From NCBI GenBank assembly GCA_031261505.1, contig JAISJN010000008.1, positions 62,001 to 126,000 on the forward strand: a stretch of DNA of 64,000 nt, read 5' to 3'. The translations under genes were made by a program, and so were the position numbers. Numbering within the stretch: position 1 is the stretch's first letter; every line of letters begins with the position of its first letter. Under the pieces are notes generated by a model. The model saw nothing but the letters and a program-made list of their open reading frames with translations. It was not told the origin of the DNA and made no database searches. The DNA is from Clostridioides sp. Its GTDB lineage: Bacteria > Bacillota > Clostridia > Peptostreptococcales > Peptostreptococcaceae. This document shows, one piece after another, positions 37,926 through 45,068 of the stretch.

Positions 37926-40478
37926 TCAAGGTCCTACATTTAATAATGTCCACTCGATTACTCCATCGTATGTTCCCTTTTCTATAGGAAGCCCGTGGTA
38001 ATCCAGACAAACTCCAGTACTAATGCCATCCCAAGTTGTACCTGAAATATTGTAAACTGTGTCAATATTCTTATGTGTCATAATTAGTACGGGTGAAGCA
38101 CTCACTATAGGTTTTAACACTCCATTATCTAGGTATGCCATAGCATTTTCTATCTTACGACCTGAGATAGCGTTTGTTAACGGTGTTTTTTCCTGTGCCG
38201 ATAACTTCCAATCAACCTTATCTGTGTGAGTATCTATTACGGATAATTCACTAGTACTCGCTAGAGGCTCTGCTAGTTTTTTATTGAGTCCGACATTCGC
38301 ATTGTATTTTATAGTTCCAAAATTTATAAGCCTTGGCACTGTAAATGTCAACTCTTCGCTTATAGAATTACCCCTGTTTGAAATTCTGGCAACGTGTTTT
38401 TTAAGTGCTTTTTCTAAATCTCTATTTACAGGATAGGTCGAGACTCCCAACTCAATGTTAGTGTTTATCTCTATCCCTCTAACCCCAACATAATGTACGC
38501 CGTGGAAATTATAATCAGCTGCTTGTTCGAGATGTCCTGGCACTCCAGGCTTAGTCTCCCAAATATATTCATCGCTATCTATTATTTCCATGATTGAATC
38601 CTGTGTCGGTTTGTATATCCAATTTCCATTAGGTGCCCTGTTTGCAATATCGAAGTACTTAGGGTTATCAAGTACAAACCTAGTCGTAGCGTTTGTATAC
38701 TGACTAAAACCAATAGCACCTCGTTGATCTCCTCCGCTGTTGCCTTGAGAATATCCATGTGTTATAAAAGTTGATCCTGGGTGAAATGTGACCTCTGTGT
38801 TCTCTCCTTTTAGCCACATTACACAATTTCCTTTTTTCAAAACTGGGTCATATGCCCTTAAATCCACTACCGAGCCATCATAAGCATCAAATGTAGTCGG
38901 ATCTAACTTTGATCCAAATTCCAGATGTATTGTAGCATTTACACCAGTATATCCGTACAGTTGAGCATCTTGATTTATTATAAAATGTTTAGTAGCACGG
39001 TCTACAATCGGACCAATTGAAGTAATTTTGACCTTTGCAGCACGGGCGAGTTCGAAATTTCTGGAATCTCCTGTAGTCTTATACCCATACTGTCCTTCTA
39101 TTCCATTTTCATCTTTCCCTGGAAAATAAATTCCATTTGAAGCCATATTGCTTACAATTTTTGACTCGTATTGCACATCTGGTTCAAAATATAAACTTCC
39201 TACATCCATAGCTGTATTTAGAGTGTATAACTCCACCTTGCCTCCTATTGTGACTTGGCTAAATGCGTATATCAGTCTCGGAATAGGGAGATTCTTATTA
39301 GTACTTATATTTCTAAACTCAAATTTCCAACCAGCAGCATCTTTGTAACTATCTCTTTCGTTGGTTTCTTCATGCAATGCTGATCCTATCAGGGCATTTC
39401 CACTTCTTTCTGCAAATCTTTCATGAGGATCCCAATTGCCATCTGATAATATTTCCACGTCGTGTAATTTAAACATTCTCGTATTGGATTCTGTCTGAGA
39501 CCTTTGATACGCCTTATTATCGTATATAGGCAAATCCGAAGATTGCATACCAGTACTTTCAGCCGAGTAATAATGAGGGAATGTAAGCTTATAATGAGAA
39601 TCCGCTGTCTTCACACCACTTATCTCAATATCATTTTCCCTAGGGCGCGTATAGTACACCGAACCTGTAGCCACAATATCTTTTTTTAAGATAATGTGAG
39701 TTATGCTCTGGTTGTTGTACGCTGACTGAAATTCCAACCAGCTACTTACCTCTGCAGTGTCTAAAGCCCTTACAGCTGCTACCTTCGCTGGGTTTTGTTC
39801 ATTTTTATCATCTTGTTCTTGCTCTTGAGTTTGACTTTGGCTTTGGTCTTGACCTTCACCTTGGTCTTTGTCTTGACTTTGTTCGTCGGCATCTTTTTCT
39901 TCTCCGCTAGGATTAGTTTTGTCGCCGGCTGAGTCAGTATCTTTAATTACCTTTAATTCCAAATCATTTGATATAATATCTCTATCCTCTGATAATATAT
40001 TAAATACTCCAGAACATTCATCTAGAGATTTTAGGAATATTCTAATATTCTCTGGCAGACCGTCTACATCCTTAGGGGCTATGCTTAGCTCTCTATTGAT
40101 TTCATCGAAGTCTATATATACATTTTTGTTTTCATCTTGTGTTTTTTTCGTCAATACTTCTATTTTGTCAGGAATCCTACCGTGAATAGTACCGCTCAGT
40201 GTCTTTTCTGTCAGTATAATTGAAATGTCAAATTCATCGTTTATGCTTATTTGATCTGAACTCAATGTAATTTTTATTGCCTTATCTTTAACTGCATCGT
40301 CCTTAATTGTCTTGCTGTTTAAATCTTTCTCCGTCGCCTTCTTACTCGAGGAAGATATCGAACTTTCCACCTGGACACTCTTTAGAGCATTTCCTTGAGC
40401 AAAGACTATTCCTAAATTCGAGTAAGTTAAAACTACACCTGCCATAGCAACGAGTACTATCATTCTTTTGAATTTCAA
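37926..40478 (-). CDS. Large surface protein with Ig-like, adhesive and WxL domains, cassette 2
   Basis: An 850-residue secreted protein: signal peptide (IVLVAMAGVVLTYSNLGIVFA), a region with ITLSSDQISINDEFDISI that reads like an Ig-type domain (about 70-190), an acidic Gln-rich stalk (DQGEGQDQSQSQTQEQEQDD), and the beta-helix-like adhesive domain (VSSWLEFQSAYNN onward). The C-terminal WxL domain follows (VDWKLSAQ, then GVIEWTLLNV). The ORF starts at a TTG (40478), 19 bases from the GGGGG site; two in-frame ATT codons lie closer. It is preceded by a leader of about 360 bases with its own promoter. Confidence 0.87.
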   Translation of the reverse strand: MKFKRMIVLVAMAGVVLTYSNLGIVFAQGNALKSVQVESSISSSSKKATEKDLNSKTIKDDAVKDKAIKITLSSDQISINDEFDISIILTEKTLSGTIHGRIPDKIEVLTKKTQDENKNVYIDFDEINRELSIAPKDVDGLPENIRIFLKSLDECSGVFNILSEDRDIISNDLELKVIKDTDSAGDKTNPSGEEKDADEQSQDKDQGEGQDQSQSQTQEQEQDDKNEQNPAKVAAVRALDTAEVSSWLEFQSAYNNQSITHIILKKDIVATGSVYYTRPRENDIEISGVKTADSHYKLTFPHYYSAESTGMQSSDLPIYDNKAYQRSQTESNTRMFKLHDVEILSDGNWDPHERFAERSGNALIGSALHEETNERDSYKDAAGWKFEFRNISTNKNLPIPRLIYAFSQVTIGGKVELYTLNTAMDVGSLYFEPDVQYESKIVSNMASNGIYFPGKDENGIEGQYGYKTTGDSRNFELARAAKVKITSIGPIVDRATKHFIINQDAQLYGYTGVNATIHLEFGSKLDPTTFDAYDGSVVDLRAYDPVLKKGNCVMWLKGENTEVTFHPGSTFITHGYSQGNSGGDQRGAIGFSQYTNATTRFVLDNPKYFDIANRAPNGNWIYKPTQDSIMEIIDSDEYIWETKPGVPGHLEQAADYNFHGVHYVGVRGIEINTNIELGVSTYPVNRDLEKALKKHVARISNRGNSISEELTFTVPRLINFGTIKYNANVGLNKKLAEPLASTSELSVIDTHTDKVDWKLSAQEKTPLTNAISGRKIENAMAYLDNGVLKPIVSASPVLIMTHKNIDTVYNISGTTWDGISTGVCLDYHGLPIEKGTYDGVIEWTLLNVGP

Positions 40479-40619
40479 CTTAGGATTTACAATAATACAC
40501 CCCCTATATACAGTGATATCCTTTGATTATGTAACCCAATCCCACTATACATAATCATTAGCTAATCCCAACCCCACTCAAATTCAAGAAACAATATATA
40601 ACTTTCTAAGTAGTCAATC

Positions 40620-40640
40620 GAGTAAACAGGGAATTTACTC
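40620..40640 (-). promoter_or_regulatory. Conserved leader hairpin upstream of the cassette-2 large gene
   Basis: GAGTAAA and TTTACTC pair around a TTCCCTG loop on the sense (minus) strand, 142 bases before the TTG start. The leader of the cassette-3 gene has the same hairpin with compensating base changes (47786-47806). Confidence 0.65.
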
Positions 40641-40842
40641 TGAATTCCGTATACAGCTGTAAATCGTCGATACTATTTTTGTATACCATTGTACCTTATT
40701 ACAAACTACAGAATTTAAGAAAATAATTCTAACAATTTGTATTTTGTCGAATAAATTCAGTATACAATATTCGTTATATTTTGTGATATTATGTCTATTT
40801 ATACAATTGTTTCTAAATTCAGTAACCTTTAGGATTAATCAT

Positions 40843-40893
40843 ATTTTAGCACCATAGTCATAATGTGTCAACAGTTTTAAATTGTATACATTA
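40843..40893 (-). promoter_or_regulatory. Cassette-2 promoter with upstream box
   Basis: On the minus strand TTGACA (40866-40871), 17 bases, TAAAAT (40843-40848). The 22 bases just before the -35 element (beginning TAATGTATACAATTT) are nearly identical to those at the cassette-3 promoter. Transcription would begin near 40836. The box contains the palindrome TGTATACA. Confidence 0.8.
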
Positions 40894-41341
40894 GTTTTTA
40901 TTTTAAAACTAGTTTTATATTATTTTATTTATTCTTCGACATATTTTTATTTATTTTTTGTATTCAAAAATTATTTTATATTTTATCTGTATTTTCTATA
41001 ATTTTCTTCTCTAAATTGCATTTTTCCTCTTTATTTACTAATTTAAATTAACTATTTTTAATATTTATTAATATTTTTGTTTTTATGATACTATCGTATT
41101 TCATCTTTATTCGACTTTTTCTAAATTATCAATATTTTATATGATTATCTTAATATTGATACTATTTTATTCTTAATTTCTTTCTTTGAAACTTTATTCT
41201 GCAAGTATAAGTTGTTAACCATTTAATTATCTAGATATCACTAATTCAGTCATTATTTTAAATATTTTGTTTTTTGTATGTAATATATTTTTAGTCTTTA
41301 CGGACAATTCGCTTATTCCCTTAAATAAGATCAAAAGAAAA
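40894..41341. other. Very AT-rich spacer between cassette operons
   Basis: About 450 bases with hardly any G or C and no coding frame worth naming. One copy of the AATTCAGT motif (41243-41250) occurs. It may act as an upstream activating or curved-DNA region for the cassette-2 promoter. Confidence 0.5.
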
Positions 41342-41369
41342 CCTCCCCCAGCTATTACACTGGAGGAGG
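41342..41369 (-). terminator. Terminator of the cassette-3/WxLIP operon
   Basis: On the minus strand CCTCCTCCAG pairs with CTGGGGGAGG (10 bp, one G-U), followed by TTTTCTTTT, 45 bases after the WxLIP stop codon. Confidence 0.92.
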
Positions 41370-41413
41370 CTTCCTCTTAATTTTAGTACATATATATATA
41401 TTAAAAATTGATA

Positions 41414-42439
41414 TTACTCTTCTTCAATCGATTTTTTCTTTTTCTTGACTACGAAGAATATTATTCCTGCTATTACTACTACTGCAGCTATTGCTCCTAC
41501 TATTATCCAAGTGTAGTCTTTTACATCCACGTCACTTGCATTCAAGTCTTTAGCCTGGTCATCTGTTACTGTAAATTCTTTGTCAAATTCCCAGTGATTA
41601 GCCCCTGCATTTGCTTCTAAATGCATGTAGTATGTTCCTGCTTCTATCCTTTCTCCATTCAACCTTGTCATATGATCAAAGTTTGAGTTTGGAGCCATCT
41701 GGAATTTTTCGTCGCTTGCAGAGAACAAAGTCTTCTTAGCCTTATCGCCCTTTTTATATACCTTTGTCTTAATAGACATATCTCTTATATATCTAGGCAC
41801 TGGGTTTTGTAAATTTGATGCTATAATAGTTCTAGCGTTACTCTGTGTAGCCTTGACATCGTTTAAACGAAGATCTGCATTTATATTTTTTGAATCGTCC
41901 TGATGAAGGACTACCCCGATGATAAACGCATAGGTGTTTTTGATATTAGCACCTGTAGTCTGAGTTTCCTCTGTCTTTTTTTCTTCTTCTTTTTGTCTAA
42001 AAGTGAATCCACCCGCTAGTATACCATCAAATTTTTCAGCTGGTGCAGTCAACTTAAATTGGACAACTTTTTCACTGTTTTTAGGTATACTGACTTCTTT
42101 GTCTACCTTTATTATGTCTTTCATCGAATACTTAAGAGTACTGTCCTTTTTAGCATCTGTATCACCGTAGTTTATAACTCCTGTAGGTGAAGAGGTTGCA
42201 GAGTTAACAGTAGGCAAAATAATGATATCCTTGTCGCCCGTGTTTTTAACAACTACCTCTAATGTCTCTTGTTGACCTGGTGTCACTAGTACGTCAAAGT
42301 ATGACTTTGATTTATCCACTTGGTTTTCAGGTATGTTTGCACTTACAGTGAAGTCTGAATCCAATGCATTTACCATGCCTGTAGACATTCCTAAAACAAG
42401 TACTAATGATGATATTAGCACAGCTATTTTTTTTCTCAT
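41414..42439 (-). CDS. WxL-interacting protein (DUF916/DUF3324) with membrane anchor
   Basis: The 341-residue WxLIP type: signal peptide (VLISSLVLVLGMSTGMVNA), a first beta domain beginning FTVSANIPENQ and SKSYFDVLVTPGQQETLEV (DUF916-like, peptidoglycan-binding in its family), a second (DUF3324-like) with ENTKV-type host-binding strands, then a membrane helix (WIIVGAIAAVVVIAGIIFFVV) and a basic tail. It should tether WxL complexes to the membrane and wall. It is the only such gene in view, so probably serves all three cassettes. An 8-bp hairpin lies between its GGAG and its ATG. Confidence 0.93.
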   Translation of the reverse strand: MRKKIAVLISSLVLVLGMSTGMVNALDSDFTVSANIPENQVDKSKSYFDVLVTPGQQETLEVVVKNTGDKDIIILPTVNSATSSPTGVINYGDTDAKKDSTLKYSMKDIIKVDKEVSIPKNSEKVVQFKLTAPAEKFDGILAGGFTFRQKEEEKKTEETQTTGANIKNTYAFIIGVVLHQDDSKNINADLRLNDVKATQSNARTIIASNLQNPVPRYIRDMSIKTKVYKKGDKAKKTLFSASDEKFQMAPNSNFDHMTRLNGERIEAGTYYMHLEANAGANHWEFDKEFTVTDDQAKDLNASDVDVKDYTWIIVGAIAAVVVIAGIIFFVVKKKKKSIEEE

Positions 42440-42450
42440 ATTTTCTTTCT

Positions 42451-42471
42451 ATTCAAATATATTGAATAGTT
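42451..42471 (-). promoter_or_regulatory. Hairpin between ribosome site and start of the WxLIP gene
   Basis: CTATTCAA-(5)-TTGAATAG, a perfect 8-bp stem, separates GGAGAA (42472-42477) from the ATG at 42439. Linear spacing (more than 30 bases) is too long for initiation; folding of the stem would bring the site within about 11 bases of the start. Confidence 0.7.
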
Positions 42472-42531
42472 CTCCTTTCCGATTGTGATTGATCTCAATG
42501 TAGTTTTGGGATTGAACCCTAGTTGTAAAAT

Positions 42532-42569
42532 CTCGTAAAAGCATTGGAGTAGCCCAATGCTTTTACGAG
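42532..42569 (-). other. Junction hairpin between the cassette-3 WxL gene and WxLIP
   Basis: A 16-bp perfect stem (CTCGTAAAAGCATTGG with its complement) followed on the minus strand by ATTTTAC, a weak U-tract. It could be a partial terminator lowering WxLIP expression relative to WxL, or an RNA-processing site. Confidence 0.8.
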
Positions 42570-42610
42570 TGTTTATATGATTAATTAATTATTGTCTAAA
42601 TATTAGTTTC

Positions 42611-43411
42611 TTATGGTTGTGGTACTGGTACATTTTCTAAATTCCAATCAAGTGTAGTGCTATATGCTAGTTTTTTAGCAGAACCACCCTTAATAAATAG
42701 AGATATATTTTCATGTGGATATTTTTTTGGATCATTTGGATCAAAATCTTTTTGTTGATTCCCAAATTTATTTATAAAATTACCATCACTTGATCCTACC
42801 GCTGCATCCATTACAACTACACTTGAATTCAAAGTTGCTAAGCTAACAGTTTGTTGAGCTGTTACACCTGTCTTATTTTGATTACTTGATAACGAACCAT
42901 TAGTAAATGTTAATACTGCTCCTGTTAATTCTTTAGAACCGTCTTGCGAACTAGTTTTAAACTGTTCATTTTGCTTTACAGTTAACTTCCATCCTTCCGC
43001 TGTTCCTCTGTCGTTTTTCACTTGTACATATTTTGGTTCCCAATTACCTTTAGTAGATGAATCAGGTGAATGATTATCGCTAACTTTTAATGGCTGTGCC
43101 CAGACTGTCTGATCGCTTACAGATGTTTTTTGTAAACCAAAATTTAAGTTTGGTGTAACTACTAGAACTAGCTCGCCATTATTATGTGTTATATCTGGAT
43201 CATCTGGATCATCTGGGTCTAGTGGATTTTCTGGATCTGTTGGGTCTTCTGGGTCACCTTCCCCACCTCCACCTGCATTAAATACAACTTTCGCATTGCT
43301 TAACTTAGAATCCACTGTATCTGCTGATACTACACCAGTACCTGCTGCAACTACTACCATTCCTGCTACCATCGCCACTGAGGCGAACTTTCTTAGTTTT
43401 GAAAATTTCAT
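42611..43411 (-). CDS. Small WxL-domain surface protein, cassette 3
   Basis: A 266-residue secreted protein: signal peptide (SVAMVAGMVVVAAGTGVVSA), a GGGGEGDPEDPTDPENP linker, and the WxL domain (GWKLTVKQ and LDWNLENVP). It is more diverged from the other two than they are from each other; for instance it has DNHSPDSSTKGNWEPKYVQV where they have DNHHxGxWEPRY. The start follows AGGGGGAAA. It lies between the cassette-3 CWB2 gene and WxLIP. Confidence 0.95.
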   Translation of the reverse strand: MKFSKLRKFASVAMVAGMVVVAAGTGVVSADTVDSKLSNAKVVFNAGGGGEGDPEDPTDPENPLDPDDPDDPDITHNNGELVLVVTPNLNFGLQKTSVSDQTVWAQPLKVSDNHSPDSSTKGNWEPKYVQVKNDRGTAEGWKLTVKQNEQFKTSSQDGSKELTGAVLTFTNGSLSSNQNKTGVTAQQTVSLATLNSSVVVMDAAVGSSDGNFINKFGNQQKDFDPNDPKKYPHENISLFIKGGSAKKLAYSTTLDWNLENVPVPQP

Positions 43412-43483
43412 ACAATTTTCCCCCTGTTTAAATAATATATTATAATTTTTGTTGCTAACATCATTAATTTGTATGCCTAGAGG

Positions 43484-44632
43484 CTATCCTCTTCCGAAAA
43501 GTTTAATGTATATAGATCTAAATATGCCTGATTTTTTTTCTTCCTGTTGAGGTCCCATTCTGCCTATAGGCACGCTCACTCTGGTAAGTCTCTGAGATAT
43601 TTTGACTGCTGTCTCGTATCTATTTGCACCAGATACTCTTTCTACCTTCTTGGCATCAAGAGTTGTTTCAATTTTTTCAGAGACCGAAGATGGACCTCCG
43701 CCTATCAATACATTTTCGATAGCCCAGTTTTTCATCTTGCTCTTTGTTAAATAATGCAGTTCACTTGGCTTAGTGAGTAGGATTGGCGCCTTGAAATTAG
43801 CCGCTAAGGTGCTCACTGTAAGTCCGTCTGGGAAGTCTGTACCATCTACTAGTACCATATCTTTTAAATTACCAGTCTTGTTTCTGACCTCTTGACCTAC
43901 GATCACTGCTGTTTCATACCTATCTGTCCCGCCGAACCTAGCTACGGAATCTACAGATAAGTTATTTTCTATTTTTTTAGATACTGAATTAGTCCCACCA
44001 CCTATTGTGATGTCCCTGATGGACCAATTAGCAATCGTATCCTCAGTTGACTTGGATAATGAGGCTGGGGTCGTAAGCAGTATTGGTATTCTTCTTTGGG
44101 TCGCCAAACCAGATATAGTTATTACGTCTGGGAAGTTAGTCCCGTCTACCAACATAGCACCTGACTTATTGCCAGTTAGATCCCTTACTTCATTTCCTAC
44201 CTGTATTGCTGTCTCGTATCTGTTTTTACCAGCTATCCTTCTAACTGTGTACGCATTTGATAACTGCGATACTACATTTTCAGACACTGAATCTGTACCA
44301 CCCGATATTATAACTTCATCGGTCTTTAATCTTTTTATTTCAGCTAAGGTCTGGTCGTCGACCGAGTCTTTAGCTGTTAATAATATAGGACATTTTTTTT
44401 CATTTGCTAGTACTGTGGAAGTCAGAACATCCGTATACTTTTGACCACTCGCAAGTATGACATATTTCTTGTCGACGGAACCTCCGCCTCCTCCACCGGG
44501 ATCTTCAGGTTCGCCTTCTTCAAATGTGATTCCTGCACCGGTTTGACTACCACCTGCTAATACTACATTTGTACTCATGCTCAATATAATACTAACAAAC
44601 GCTACTCCTTTAAGAAATTTATTTACTTTCAT
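43484..44632 (-). CDS. Triple CWB2-repeat surface protein, cassette 3
   Basis: A 382-residue secreted protein with signal peptide, short Gly/Pro linker (EPEDPGGGGGG), three CWB2 repeats and a basic-hydrophobic tail (KKSGIFRSIYIKLFGRG) matching that of cassette 2 in character. Start: ATG at 44632, nine bases after GAGG; the ATG at 44641 is too close. It is 436 bases from the preceding large gene, the widest such gap of the three cassettes, so an internal promoter is possible. Confidence 0.93.
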   Translation of the reverse strand: MKVNKFLKGVAFVSIILSMSTNVVLAGGSQTGAGITFEEGEPEDPGGGGGGSVDKKYVILASGQKYTDVLTSTVLANEKKCPILLTAKDSVDDQTLAEIKRLKTDEVIISGGTDSVSENVVSQLSNAYTVRRIAGKNRYETAIQVGNEVRDLTGNKSGAMLVDGTNFPDVITISGLATQRRIPILLTTPASLSKSTEDTIANWSIRDITIGGGTNSVSKKIENNLSVDSVARFGGTDRYETAVIVGQEVRNKTGNLKDMVLVDGTDFPDGLTVSTLAANFKAPILLTKPSELHYLTKSKMKNWAIENVLIGGGPSSVSEKIETTLDAKKVERVSGANRYETAVKISQRLTRVSVPIGRMGPQQEEKKSGIFRSIYIKLFGRG

Positions 44633-45068
44633 ACTATACATCCTCTTTTATTGCATATTTTATGTTACTTATTTTATTGTTTTTACAGTAAATTTTGGTT
44701 CGATTGAAATTTTGAAATGTCAGTGCAAACTAGTGTAGCTGCATCTATATAAGTCGTCTAAGACTTCATCTATGTAGTTTATTCCTGAAATGATATATGT
44801 AATCCGCAAGTTTAATTGTATCTCTATATCTCCATGGATTGTCAGTACTCAGTTTGAGCGTAATAATACATAGTAAACAGCACACATATGTACTGATCTA
44901 TATTTCATATACACTGAACTTGTACGCTTTCTTTCTTTGCAGTAAGCTAGATTTAGCAGCACTGCTCCCCATGTTTCCCCCCGAATTGCAATCTTTCAGC
45001 AATCTAGTTAATTTTACATATCAATAATCATTTTATTTCTGTGTTTCTATTTTATTCTAGCATAATCA
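44633..45068. other. Intergenic region within cassette 3
   Basis: This 436-bp gap is far longer than the 81- and 194-bp equivalents. It contains a small hairpin (AAGTC..GACTT near 44750) and no convincing ORF. It may carry an internal promoter for the CWB2-WxL-WxLIP part. No copy of the two-hairpin repeat was seen here. Confidence 0.45.

Noticed and set aside
44839-45027. 62-codon plus-strand frame inside cassette 3
   Set aside because: No ribosome site, antisense orientation to the operon and no recognisable features.
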